Of a DNA stretch of 64,000 bases, positions 8,980 through 17,351 are shown piece after piece. This DNA is from Didemnitutus sp041906465. GTDB taxonomy: Bacteria > Verrucomicrobiota > Verrucomicrobiia > Opitutales > Opitutaceae. Position numbers and translations under genes: made by a program. A model generated the notes under the pieces. The model did no database searches and had not been told where the DNA came from. It saw only the letters and a program-made list of their open reading frames with translations. Location of the stretch: positions 124,001 to 188,000 of the forward strand of contig JAYRJE010000010.1 of the NCBI GenBank assembly GCA_041906465.1, read 5' to 3'. Each line of letters begins with the position of its first letter. Within the stretch, counting starts at the first letter, position 1.

Positions 8980-8998
8980 TTTTGCTTATTAAGCAAAA
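8980..8998. promoter_or_regulatory. AT-rich 19-bp palindrome, right copy
   Basis: TTTTGCTTATTAAGCAAAA is the exact reverse complement of the copy at 8596-8614. It begins 4 bp after the stop codon of the decayed gene and lies 107 bp before tag. Confidence 0.75.
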
Positions 8999-9105
8999 GT
9001 CTCCGTGGGCCCGCCGGAGAGTGTTCTGCCACCGAGGCCGCACTTTTTTGCCGCAGAATCGCTGCTGACATAACGCTGTCGCAGCACTGCGCTACCGTGC
9101 GCCCG

Positions 9106-9675
9106 ATGAAAAACCGCTGCCCCTGGGCCGAAGCCGAGATTCACCATCACTACCACGACACCGAGTGGGGCGTGCCCTCGCACGACGACCGCCACCTGTT
9201 CGAGATGCTCATGCTCGAGGGCGCGCAGGCTGGCCTGAGCTGGACCACGATTTTGAAGAAGCGCGAAAACTACCGCCGCGCCTTCGCGGGCTTCGACCCG
9301 GAAAAGGTCGTGCGCTTCGACGCCCGCAAAGAAGCCGCGCTACTCGCCGATCCGGGCATCGTCCGCAATCGCCTGAAAATCGCCTCCGCCAAGCTCAACG
9401 CCCGCGCCTTCCTCGCCGTGCAGGAGGAATTCGGCACGTTCGACCGCTACATCTGGACCTTCGTCGGCGGTTCGCCGCTGCAACCGAAACTGAAAGCCGG
9501 CGACCGCATCCCGGCCACCACGCCGGTGTCCGACGCGATCAGTCGCGACCTGCTGAAGCGCGGTTTCAAGTTTGTCGGCTCGACGATCTGCTACGCGTTC
9601 ATGCAGGCGACCGGAATGACCAACGATCATCTGGTCACGTGCCCGTGTCACCGCGAATGCGCACGACGGGCTTGA
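9106..9675 (+). CDS. tag: DNA-3-methyladenine glycosylase I
   Basis: A 189-residue Tag enzyme that removes 3-methyladenine from alkylated DNA to start base excision repair. Nearly the whole protein follows E. coli Tag as I recall it: the CPWAEAE start, YHDTEWGVP, LEGAQAGLSWTTILKKRENYR and GFKFVGSTICYAFMQATG. The zinc-snap ligands appear present: Cys5, His17, and His/Cys in the C-terminal NDHLVTCPCHREC. Length is normal. A small membrane ORF follows tail to tail with no spacer. Confidence 0.96.
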   Translation: MKNRCPWAEAEIHHHYHDTEWGVPSHDDRHLFEMLMLEGAQAGLSWTTILKKRENYRRAFAGFDPEKVVRFDARKEAALLADPGIVRNRLKIASAKLNARAFLAVQEEFGTFDRYIWTFVGGSPLQPKLKAGDRIPATTPVSDAISRDLLKRGFKFVGSTICYAFMQATGMTNDHLVTCPCHRECARRA

Positions 9676-9831
9676 TCACCGGCGATCGACGCGGACGCGA
9701 AAACGCTCGCCGAGCAGGAACACGCCCGCAGCGAGGGCGAGCGCACCGAGCCGCCACACGGGCAAGCGGAGACCGAGCAGGGCGTTGAGGCCGAACCCGA
9801 GCAGGAACAGCGCGAGGAGGATTTGTCCCAT
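9676..9831 (-). CDS. Small hydrophobic membrane protein
   Basis: A 51-residue frame starting MGQILLALFLLGFGLNALLGL, with two likely membrane spans split by a short loop (RLPVWR), and ending in a basic tail. A longer version from a GTG at 9900 is possible, but its extra 23 residues look unstructured. It is convergent with tag. No family recognised. Coding status is inferred from the clean two-span pattern. Confidence 0.45.
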   Translation of the reverse strand: MGQILLALFLLGFGLNALLGLRLPVWRLGALALAAGVFLLGERFRVRVDRR

Positions 9832-10324
9832 GGTGAAAAGAGGCTCGGCATCGATGGACACGTCCTCCGCCCCGGTCTCGCCAAGTAAACCCGGCTGCAC
9901 GCTACGGGAATGCGCCGGATGGATTGCGCGCGCCTCGTGCTGTCGCCGCCGCCGTGAGCCCGCTGACGAAGGCCGGCTCCCGTTTATCGCGGGCTCACGC
10001 GGTCAGCCACGCGGATCGAGCCGCGACCCTTTTGCCTTCGCGTGATGCTCGCACGCGCGCCCGCCCGTCGCGCGGCCGATTCTTACCGCGGCTTCGAGAG
10101 AGCGGACGAAATCCACGCCGCGCGCATCGCCATGGGCTCCCCTCGCGAGTGTGCACACCGCCGCAAAACCAGCCGCGCGGCCATTCGAGCAACCACCAGT
10201 AGCCGGTGTGAACGGTGTGCCATGGGGCGCTGCTTCACGATTCCTCCCGCAGGTCCGGACGTGCCGTGCGCAGCGTTCATCGCGCCGACGTTGTGTTTCC
10301 AGCTCGAAGCGTTTTCGTCACGCC
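9832..10324. other. Intergenic region with one stem-loop
   Basis: This stretch of nearly 500 bp between the small membrane ORF and the GNAT gene has no frame with convincing protein character. It holds an inverted repeat at 9954-9998 with 10-bp perfect arms (GTGAGCCCGC/GCGGGCTCAC) around a 25-bp loop. I see no T-run after it. Nothing else stands out. Confidence 0.5.
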
Positions 10325-11155
10325 ATGCTGTTCGCCTTCCCCAGCGTCCTCGACTTCGGCCTCGAACCCGCCGCGCAGGTGCTCACCCGCGGTTTCTCCG
10401 ACTACTTCGTGCCGATCGCGTCCAGTCCGGCGATTCTGCTCGGCATGGCGCGCGCCGATAGCGTCGATCTGACCGCCAGCCGCGTCGCCGTGCTCGACGG
10501 GAAACCGGTGGCCGCGGCCCTGATTGCCCGCCGCGGTTGGACCTCGCGTCTCGCCGGCATGGCCGTCGTGCCGGAAGCGCGACAGAGTGGAGTCGGCAAG
10601 GCGCTCATGGCGCAGTTGCTCGCCGAAGCGAAAGCGCGCGGCGAGCGCACGATGGTGCTCGAAGTCATCGAGCAAAACGCGCCCGCCGTGCGACTCTACG
10701 AAGGCTGCGCCTTCCAAAAAGTCCGGCGACTGACAGGCCACGCGGGCCGACCCGGGCTCGCGCCCGACGCATTGGTCGAGCTCGAGGAAATCGACCCGCG
10801 CGAACTCGCCCTGCTGGTGAGTGCTCACGGCCTGCCGGATCTGCCGTGGCAGATCTCACCCGAGACGATCGCCCACGCCGCCCCACCCGCCGTCGCGTTC
10901 CGTTTCGGAGCCTCCGCCATATTGGTGACCAATCCCGCCGCGGAAGTTGTCGGCATCCGCGCACTCGTCACGCACCGGGAGCACCGCGGACGCGGCAGTT
11001 CGCGGGCGCTGCTCCGCGCGGTCCTGGCGCGCTATCCGGGCAAAGAATGGCGGGCCCCGGCGATTTTCCCCGAGGAAATGGAGGGGGCGTTCATCGCCGC
11101 GGGACTCGCCCGCACGCCGCTTTCCCAATGGCAAATGACCCGATCGCTCGCGTGA
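10325..11155 (+). CDS. Tandem GNAT-family N-acetyltransferase
   Basis: A 276-residue protein with two GNAT folds in tandem. The first has the acetyl-CoA loop RQSGVGKA near residues 82-89, followed by VLEVIEQNAPAVRLYE. The second, shorter one has HRGRGSSRALL near residue 223. Double-GNAT proteins often keep one catalytic and one degenerate domain; here the N-terminal half looks the more complete. Acceptor unknown (a small molecule, peptide or protein amine). The start at 10325 precedes the first beta strand. Confidence 0.85.
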   Translation: MLFAFPSVLDFGLEPAAQVLTRGFSDYFVPIASSPAILLGMARADSVDLTASRVAVLDGKPVAAALIARRGWTSRLAGMAVVPEARQSGVGKALMAQLLAEAKARGERTMVLEVIEQNAPAVRLYEGCAFQKVRRLTGHAGRPGLAPDALVELEEIDPRELALLVSAHGLPDLPWQISPETIAHAAPPAVAFRFGASAILVTNPAAEVVGIRALVTHREHRGRGSSRALLRAVLARYPGKEWRAPAIFPEEMEGAFIAAGLARTPLSQWQMTRSLA

Positions 11156-11317
11156 CGCCGCCGGCGCCGGGCGACTTCGCCCGCCAAACAAGCCGGAGTG
11201 ACGCGCGCCGACATTCATTACGTATCACGCAATGAACGGCCGACCCACATCGCGGCGGGAACCCGCGCCGGGAGTTTCGCGGTTGCAATCCGGATACGCT
11301 GACTAGCTTGGTGCCGC

Positions 11318-11605
11318 ATGCTGACCGGCCTCACCCAATGGATCGCACGGCGCCCCGCCACGAGTGGCGTGTATGCCGGCGCGTTTGTGGCGGGCGTGGC
11401 GGTCGAGCCGGCGCGAGCGGAGCGCGACCCGCGGCTCATGCGCTTCATCCTGATTTGTTGGGGACTGATCGCGCTGAAACACGTGGCGGTGATCTGGGCA
11501 GTGCATCACTACCACATGCCCTTTCATCAGCTCATCGTGAACTTCCCCACGTGGCTGATCGGCACCGCCGCGACGCTGCTCTACCTGCAGCGCACGCGGC
11601 GCTGA
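11318..11605 (+). CDS. Small membrane protein of unknown function
   Basis: A 95-residue protein with a polar N-terminal half and two likely membrane segments (FILICWGLIALKHVAVIWAV and FPTWLIGTAATLLYL) separated by a His-rich loop (HHYHMPFH). It ends in a basic LQRTRR tail. I do not recognise the family. It precedes the penicillin-acylase gene by 99 bp on the same strand. Confidence 0.6.
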   Translation: MLTGLTQWIARRPATSGVYAGAFVAGVAVEPARAERDPRLMRFILICWGLIALKHVAVIWAVHHYHMPFHQLIVNFPTWLIGTAATLLYLQRTRR

Positions 11606-11704
11606 CGTGTCCGTTTCGCGACGAGAAACTCCACCTCCGCCGAACGGCGCAGAGCAGATTTTCCGTCTGGCCAGTTCTCCCGCGCTGCGAAATCCTCGCG
11701 CCGC

Positions 11705-14104
11705 ATGCCGGCCATGACCTCGCCTCTTGTTAAGCGGCTTCAGCTGCTGCTTTCGGTTCTCAGCGTTCTCGTCATCCTCGCCCTGGTCGCCGCGGGCTGG
11801 GGCTACTACCAGCTGCGCGGCAGTCTCGCGCAACTCGACGGCACGCGCCCGCTGCCGGGCTTGGCCGCTCCGGTGAAGATCGAACGCGACGCGCACGGCG
11901 TGCCGCGCCTCACCGGCGCCAACCGCACCGACGTCGCGCGCGCGCTCGGCTTCGTGCACGCGCAGGATCGCTTCTTCCAAATGGACCTGATGCGACGCCG
12001 CGCCGCCGGTGAACTCGCCGAAATCTTCGGTCCCGCCGCCCTGGCGACGGACAAAAGTGCGCGCCTGCACGGCTTCCGCGCCACGGCCACCCAGGCCGTC
12101 GCGCAACTCGCGCCCGAGCGCCGCGCACTGCTCGACGCCTACGTCTCCGGCGTGAACGCCGGTCTCGCCGCGCTGTCGAAAACGCCATGGGAATACCTCG
12201 TGCTCCGTGGGTCGCCGCGCGCGTGGACGGCGGAGGATTCGATCCTCTGCGTCTACGCCATGTGGTTCGATCTGCAGGACAGCGTCGGCCATGATGACCG
12301 TTCGCACCGCGCCCTGCAAAACGCCTACGGCCTCGCCGGCGCCGCGTTCTTCGCGCCGCGCGGCACCGCCGCGGACGCCGCGCTCGACGGCTCCACGTTT
12401 CCCGCGCCCGCGTTGCCGCCGTTGCGCTTGAAGGCACCGGAGGAGAAGCCGACTGCGTCGCTCGCGCCCGAGTGGTATGAGCCCGCACTGCTGCCCGGGA
12501 GCAACAGCTTCGCCGTCGACGGCGCGCGCAGCGCCACCGGCGTCGCGATCCTCGCGAACGACATGCACCTCGGCCTCAGCGTGCCACACGTCTGGTATCG
12601 CGCCGAACTCAACTGGACCGACTCGACCGGCGCCACGCAACGTGTCGCCGGCGTCACATTGCCCGGAGCACCGTCCATCGCCGCAGGCAGCAACGGTCGC
12701 GTCGCGTGGGGTTTCACCAACTCCTACATCGACACCGTCGACGTCATCATCGTCGAGACCTACGCCGATCTCCAATATCGCTCGCCGGGCGGCTGGAAGG
12801 ATTTCGAGGAGCGCAACGAAACGATCAAAGTGAAAGGCGAAGCCGACGTCGCACTCACCACGCGCTGGACCGAGTGGGGTCCGGTCATCGCGCCCGATAC
12901 CGACGGCCGCTATCACGTCCTGCGCTGGAATGCGCATTCGCCCGAGGCCGTGAACCTCGAGATCGTGGCCCTCGAAACCGCCGGCTCCGTTGCTGAAGCG
13001 ACCGCGATCGCCCACCGCATCGGCATGCCGAATCAAAATATCCTGCTCGCCGACCGGGCGGGCCGCATCGCGTGGACACTCACGGGCCGCATCCCCAAAC
13101 GCACCGGCTTCGACGGCCGTTTGCCCGCGATGTGGGGCTATGGCGATCGCCGGTGGGACGGCTGGCTCGCGGAACAGGACGTGCCGATCGTCGCCGACCC
13201 GGCCGACGGCGTGCTCTGGACCGCGAACAACCGCATCGTCGGCGGCGCCGCTTACGCGAAGCTCGGCGACGGCGGCTACGACAACGGCCTGCGCGCCTCC
13301 GCCATTCGCGACGACTTGCGCGAACTCGTCGCGAAGAAGAAAGCCACGCCCGCCGATCTGCTCGCGATCCAGCTCGACGATCGCGGCCGTTACCTCGATC
13401 GCTGGCAGAAACTGCTGCTCGATGTGCTCACCGACGAGGCCGTCGCGCAGAAGAAAGCGCGCGGCGCGCTGCGCGATCTCGCGAAAGCGTGGCAGGGCCA
13501 CGCTTCCATCGACTCCGCCGGTTACCGCATCATTCGCACGTTCCGCCTCAAGGCCACCGAGCGCACGCTCGCGCCGTTCCTCGACAAACCGCAGCGCACC
13601 TACGAGGGCTTCAAGTGGGGCACGATGATGGAGGACGCCGTCTGGCAGTTGATCACCGAGAAACCCGCCCGGCTGCTCAATCCGGACCACCGTTCCTGGG
13701 AATCGTTGCTGCTCGCCGCCGCAGACGACGTGCTCGCCGATGCCGATCAACAGAAAGTCACGCTCGCGAATTACACGTGGGGCGCGCGCAACACCCTGCG
13801 CATGCGTCATCCCTTCGCGCGCTTTCTTCCGGCCTGGATTGGGCGCCACGTGAGCATGCCCGCGGAGCCGCTGCCCGGCGACAGCAACATGCCGCGCGTG
13901 CAAGGCGTGAGCTTCGGCGCCTCCGAGCGTTTCGTCGTTTCGCCCGGTCGCGAGGACGAAGCCATTTTCCAAATGCCCGGCGGCCCGAGCGGCCATCCGC
14001 TCTCGCCGTTCTTCCGGACCGGGCACGACGACTGGGCCCAAGGTCGACCCGCTCCGTTTCTGCCGGGCAGGGCGCAACACACGCTGACGCTCGCGCCGCA
14101 GTGA
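11705..14104 (+). CDS. Penicillin-acylase-family N-terminal nucleophile hydrolase
   Basis: A 799-residue (or 796 from the ATG at 11714) exported amidase of the S45 family, made as a precursor and self-cleaved. A signal anchor lies at about residues 10-35, then the alpha-chain (RDAHGVPRLTGANRTDVARALGF). The cleavage site is LLPGSNSF, where Ser266 becomes the N-terminal catalytic residue of the beta-chain. The ILANDMHL motif after it is typical. Members hydrolyse penicillins, acyl-homoserine lactones or aculeacin-type lipopeptides; which substrate applies here cannot be told. Confidence 0.92.
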   Translation: MPAMTSPLVKRLQLLLSVLSVLVILALVAAGWGYYQLRGSLAQLDGTRPLPGLAAPVKIERDAHGVPRLTGANRTDVARALGFVHAQDRFFQMDLMRRRAAGELAEIFGPAALATDKSARLHGFRATATQAVAQLAPERRALLDAYVSGVNAGLAALSKTPWEYLVLRGSPRAWTAEDSILCVYAMWFDLQDSVGHDDRSHRALQNAYGLAGAAFFAPRGTAADAALDGSTFPAPALPPLRLKAPEEKPTASLAPEWYEPALLPGSNSFAVDGARSATGVAILANDMHLGLSVPHVWYRAELNWTDSTGATQRVAGVTLPGAPSIAAGSNGRVAWGFTNSYIDTVDVIIVETYADLQYRSPGGWKDFEERNETIKVKGEADVALTTRWTEWGPVIAPDTDGRYHVLRWNAHSPEAVNLEIVALETAGSVAEATAIAHRIGMPNQNILLADRAGRIAWTLTGRIPKRTGFDGRLPAMWGYGDRRWDGWLAEQDVPIVADPADGVLWTANNRIVGGAAYAKLGDGGYDNGLRASAIRDDLRELVAKKKATPADLLAIQLDDRGRYLDRWQKLLLDVLTDEAVAQKKARGALRDLAKAWQGHASIDSAGYRIIRTFRLKATERTLAPFLDKPQRTYEGFKWGTMMEDAVWQLITEKPARLLNPDHRSWESLLLAAADDVLADADQQKVTLANYTWGARNTLRMRHPFARFLPAWIGRHVSMPAEPLPGDSNMPRVQGVSFGASERFVVSPGREDEAIFQMPGGPSGHPLSPFFRTGHDDWAQGRPAPFLPGRAQHTLTLAPQ

Positions 14105-14107
14105 AAA

Positions 14108-14171
14108 GGCAGGGCGGCGACTCCGCTCGCCGCCGACAACTTCCGGCGCGGAACGGAGTCCGCGCCCGACC
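14108..14171. repeat. REPIN (inverted REP doublet), family 1
   Basis: Two stem-loops face each other. The left has arms GGCGGCGA/TCGCCGCC with the loop CTCCGC. The right has GGCGCGGA/TCCGCGCC with the loop ACGGAG. The outer ends carry inverted leads (GGCAGG on the left). The right half is nearly the reverse complement of the left half. Closely related doublets are at 19857 and 38412. Confidence 0.85.
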
Positions 14172-14226
14172 CCACTCTTCCGGCTGGCCACTCGCCCGCG
14201 CTTCTCGAATTCTTCCGTCGCCTCCG

Positions 14227-14261
14227 CCAAATCGGAAATCGAGATTCCAAAATCGAAAATC
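14227..14261. repeat. Tandem AAATCGAAAATC-type AT-rich repeat
   Basis: About two and a half copies of a 14-15-bp unit related to CCAAAATCGAAAATC lie just before upp. The same unit occurs in tandem at 21305-21335, inside a kinase gene. It is AT-rich against the local GC background. Confidence 0.65.
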
Positions 14262-14266
14262 TTGCC

Positions 14267-14884
14267 ATGGCTCTTCACGCTCTCACCCATCCGCTCGCCC
14301 AGCACGTCCTCACGCACCTGCGCGACAAGACGACCAAGCCGGTTCTCTTCCGCACGCTGAGTTATCAGATCTCGCTGCTCCTCGCGCTCGAAGCGACGCG
14401 CGACCTCTCCACGGTGGAAAAGGAAATCGAAACGCCGCTCGAGACGATGAAAGGCCAGGTCCTCGCGAAGCCGCTCGTCGTGGTGCCGATCCTCCGCGCC
14501 GGCCTCGGCATGCTGCAGCCCTTTCACGACGTCTTCCCGGATGTGTCCGTCGGCTACGTCGGCCTCGAGCGCGACCACGAGACCGCCATCGCCCGCAGCT
14601 ACTATTGCAAGCTCCCGCCTCTCGCCGGCGCGCGCGTGCTCGTGGTCGATCCGATGCTCGCCACCGGTGGCAGCGCCGCGCAGGCCATCACACTCGTGAA
14701 GGCCGCCGGCGCCACCGACGTCGGTTTCGTCTGCATCGTCGCCGCGCCCGAAGGCGTCGCGACGCTCGAAAAGGCGCACCCGGACATTCCGATCCATGCC
14801 GGCGCGGTCGATCGCCAGCTCAATTCCCGGAAATACATTCTCCCCGGCCTCGGCGACTTTGGTGACCGGCTATATGGCACGTGA
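14267..14884 (+). CDS. upp: Uracil phosphoribosyltransferase
   Basis: A 205-residue UPRTase that makes UMP from uracil and PRPP in pyrimidine salvage. The PRPP loop reads DPMLATGGSAAQAI, and the family strings VPILRAGLGM and the uracil-binding C-terminal YILPGLGDFGDRLYGT are present. Full length with no anomalies. The repeat unit at 14227-14261 lies directly before the start and may sit in the leader of the mRNA. Confidence 0.97.
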   Translation: MALHALTHPLAQHVLTHLRDKTTKPVLFRTLSYQISLLLALEATRDLSTVEKEIETPLETMKGQVLAKPLVVVPILRAGLGMLQPFHDVFPDVSVGYVGLERDHETAIARSYYCKLPPLAGARVLVVDPMLATGGSAAQAITLVKAAGATDVGFVCIVAAPEGVATLEKAHPDIPIHAGAVDRQLNSRKYILPGLGDFGDRLYGT

Positions 14885-14956
14885 GCCAGGCGCACTCCGC
14901 CGCTCCTGGCGGCAGCAAGTGCCGTTGTGAGACGATAGATTTCGTTTGCCAGTGAA

Positions 14957-14980
14957 GGGCGCCGCGCCGTCGGCGCCACG
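14957..14980. repeat. REP-like palindrome (single)
   Basis: Stem arms GGCGCCG/CGGCGCC enclose the six-base loop CGCCGT, after an AAGG lead. The loop is identical to that of the copy at 1500-1519, and the stem is one transposition of bases away. It lies between upp and the MazG-like gene. Confidence 0.5.
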
Positions 14981-15024
14981 CTCCGGGATTGCTCCGCGCA
15001 TCACTCATGCGTGAAGTGGCGCGC

Positions 15025-15360
15025 ATGGAATTCTCCCAGCTTTCCGATCGCGCGATGCAGATTCGCGAGTGTTTTGCCCGTTATGAACAGCGTCGCGTCG
15101 GCCGCACGTGGACGCGCGAGGAGATCGCGCAGGGCTTCGTCGTCGATGTCGGCGACTTGATGAAACTCGTCATGGCCAAGGCGGGCGCACGCCGCGTGGA
15201 CGGCGACGTCGACGCGAAGCTCGCCCACGAGTTGAGCGACTGTCTCTGGAGCGTGCTCGTGCTGGCGCAGCTCTACGGCCTCGACCTGGAGAAGGAGTTT
15301 CTGAAAACGATGGACGAACTCGAGCGCGGCACGAACGCGAAGACGGAGCAGGATTACTGA
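15025..15360 (+). CDS. MazG-like nucleotide pyrophosphohydrolase
   Basis: A 111-residue all-alpha NTP-PPase-fold protein of the MazG-like group. It shows the family's opening (FSQLSDRAMQIRECFARYEQ), the GRTWTREEIAQGFVVDVGDL stretch and the acidic helix ELSDCLWSVLVLAQLYGLDLE. Members clear non-canonical nucleotides or act as house-cleaning enzymes; the exact substrate is unknown. Earlier starts exist (ATG 15007), but the one at 15025 matches the family start. It is followed after 47 bp by a histidine kinase. Confidence 0.8.
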   Translation: MEFSQLSDRAMQIRECFARYEQRRVGRTWTREEIAQGFVVDVGDLMKLVMAKAGARRVDGDVDAKLAHELSDCLWSVLVLAQLYGLDLEKEFLKTMDELERGTNAKTEQDY

Positions 15361-15407
15361 TGACGATTTGCACTCGACCGCATTTGTGCCGATAACCCCG
15401 GAGAGGC

Positions 15408-16343
15408 ATGTCTTACTCGGAACTCGAAATCACCTCCATCCCGCCGCTTTCGCCGGGAGAGGCTTCGCTGGTGGATCTGCATTCGCTGCTGAACGTCCTC
15501 AACGTGCTCTACGGCGAACTCTATGTGCTGGGCGACACGCTCGACGCCAACGCGGTCCTCGCTCCGGCACTGGACCGTTGCGACACCATCCGCGACGATC
15601 TCATTTCTCCGGCCGCGGCGTTGCGCCACGCGGAAGCCATCACGGAGCACGCCCGTTCGATCCGCACCGCGATTGACGCCGCGCGGCGCGCGCGTCCCGA
15701 CGCCGCGAATTCGCCGGAGGTCCTCGAGGCGGTCGGAAACATCGAATCGGTTTTCGCCGTGCTGGAGGTGCGCGCCCGCGAGCTGCTCGCCCGCGCCCAA
15801 GCCCCGACCGAATGGGTGCAGATGGGCATCGAGGAGCTGCGCACGGATTTCCAACAGGTGTTCGCGGCCATCGAGCGGAACAGCCACGGCCGCTACCGCA
15901 TCATCTACAACCTCGCGCAGCAGGAACCGGCCGACTACTACGTCGACTTCACCCTCGAAAGCGACAACGGCCGCTACATCGCGTTGCCGCTGCTGTTCAA
16001 GGACGTCATGCGCGACTTGATGGCCAACGCGCGCAAATACACGCCGCTCGGCGGCACCATCAGCGCCGGACTCTACGAGACGGCGGACCGGCTGAAGTTC
16101 ACCGTGCAGGACACCGGCTGCGGCATCCCGCCGGACGAGCTCGCGACCGTGGTGCACTACGGCAGGCGCGGCAGCAATGTCGGGCACGTGCGCACGATGG
16201 GCGGCGGGTTCGGCCTGACCAAGGCGTTCCTCGTCACGAAACAATTCGGCGGACGCTTCTGGATTCGATCCGCACTCGGCGTCGGCACGCGCATCCGCAT
16301 CGAGATTCCGCGGCCGCGGCCCGCAACGGAACCGAACCAGTAG
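15408..16343 (+). CDS. Histidine-kinase-like ATPase (orphan)
   Basis: A 311-residue cytoplasmic protein without membrane spans. The C-terminal half is a GHKL ATPase: the N-box MRDLMANARKYTP near residue 205, the G1 box VQDTGCGIPPDE and the G2 box GGGFGLTKAF. The N-terminal half is helical and contains LVDLHSLLNVLNVLYGEL, in which His25 sits like a phospho-acceptor in a dimerisation helix. This is unlike the standard H-box, so kinase activity is inferred. No response regulator is adjacent. Confidence 0.78.
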   Translation: MSYSELEITSIPPLSPGEASLVDLHSLLNVLNVLYGELYVLGDTLDANAVLAPALDRCDTIRDDLISPAAALRHAEAITEHARSIRTAIDAARRARPDAANSPEVLEAVGNIESVFAVLEVRARELLARAQAPTEWVQMGIEELRTDFQQVFAAIERNSHGRYRIIYNLAQQEPADYYVDFTLESDNGRYIALPLLFKDVMRDLMANARKYTPLGGTISAGLYETADRLKFTVQDTGCGIPPDELATVVHYGRRGSNVGHVRTMGGGFGLTKAFLVTKQFGGRFWIRSALGVGTRIRIEIPRPRPATEPNQ

Positions 16344-16425
16344 CGCCGTGCGCGGACGGTGTGCGCCGCGACGGAATTTTTTCGTGTCCTTTCCGGCGAT
16401 TCGTCGGCAATTCTGACCCCATCGC

Positions 16426-17316
16426 ATGCACATCGACCGCCCAGGCCTCATCGTCGCCGACCAGTGGAAGGATTACCAACTCCTCGACTGCGGCGACGGC
16501 ATGAAGCAGGAGCGTTGGGGCGCTTACACGCTCGTCCGCCCCGACCCGCAAATCATCTGGCCCAAGACCGGGGACCGCACCTGGAAGGGATGGGACGGAT
16601 TCTATCACCGGAGCGAAAGCGGCGGCGGCAAATGGGAGTTCCGCACCAAGCTGCCGGACCAGTGGACGATCAACTACGGCGCGCTCACGTTCCGCATCCA
16701 CCCGACGAGCTTCAAGCACACCGGCCTCTTCCCGGAGCAGGCGGTGAACTGGGACTGGTTTTCCGCCCGCATCAAAGCCGCGCGCGCCACCGGCCGTGAA
16801 GTCAGCGTGCTCAATCTCTTTGGCTACACCGGCGCCGCCTCCGTCGCCGCCGCCGCGGCCGGCGCGAGCGTGTGCCACGTCGACGCCGCCGAAGGCATGG
16901 TGAAATGGTGCCGGGAAAACGCCGCGCTCTCCGGCCTCGCCGACGCGCCCGTGCGCTACATCGTCGACGACTGCCTGAAATTCGTCCGGCGCGAGATCAA
17001 GCGCGGCCGCAAATACGACGCGATCATCATGGACCCGCCGACCTACGGCCGCGGCTCCACCGGCGAGATGTGGCGGCTCGAGGACCACCTCTGGGAACTG
17101 CTCAGCGAGTGCAAACAGGTGCTGAGCGACCGCCCCGTGTTCTTCCTCATCAACGCCTACACCGCGCGCCTCTCGCCATCGGTCGTCATCAATCTCCTCG
17201 ACGGCCTGCTGCACGACGCCGGTGGCAAGATCCACGGCGGCGAAGTCGGCCTGCCTATCCAGCGCGACGGCAAGATCCTCCCCTGCGGCATCTACGGCCG
17301 CTGGGAGGCGACGTAA
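16426..17316 (+). CDS. Class I SAM methyltransferase (rRNA cytosine/RlmI type)
   Basis: A 296-residue enzyme. The SAM-binding strand and loop read VLNLFGYTGAAS (near residue 128), followed by the acidic VDAAEGM. The catalytic-type motif IIMDPPTYGRG is near residue 202. This set is typical of the 23S rRNA (cytosine-C5) RlmI/RlmK group. There is no PUA domain; the first 100 residues are instead a beta-rich domain. The actual target is uncertain (rRNA most likely). Confidence 0.85.
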   Translation: MHIDRPGLIVADQWKDYQLLDCGDGMKQERWGAYTLVRPDPQIIWPKTGDRTWKGWDGFYHRSESGGGKWEFRTKLPDQWTINYGALTFRIHPTSFKHTGLFPEQAVNWDWFSARIKAARATGREVSVLNLFGYTGAASVAAAAAGASVCHVDAAEGMVKWCRENAALSGLADAPVRYIVDDCLKFVRREIKRGRKYDAIIMDPPTYGRGSTGEMWRLEDHLWELLSECKQVLSDRPVFFLINAYTARLSPSVVINLLDGLLHDAGGKIHGGEVGLPIQRDGKILPCGIYGRWEAT

Positions 17317-17351
17317 TCCAAGGAAAAATCACGGCGCGGGCCGCGTCTCGC

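Noticed and set aside
8596..8998. Interpretation of the palindrome-flanked region as an insertion sequence
   Set aside because: No transposase frame or target-site duplication is visible. The inner gene looks like a DNA-binding protein, so a regulatory or cassette explanation is kept instead.
8363..9071. Two minus-strand frames around the decayed gene (8363-8644 and 8625-9071)
   Set aside because: They read through both palindromes and give low-complexity sequence. The plus-strand frame with two stops is the better explanation.
11303..14797. 1,164-residue minus-strand frame opposite the penicillin acylase and upp
   Set aside because: Antisense to two convincing genes. It has no domain motif; long open frames are common in antisense of GC-rich DNA.
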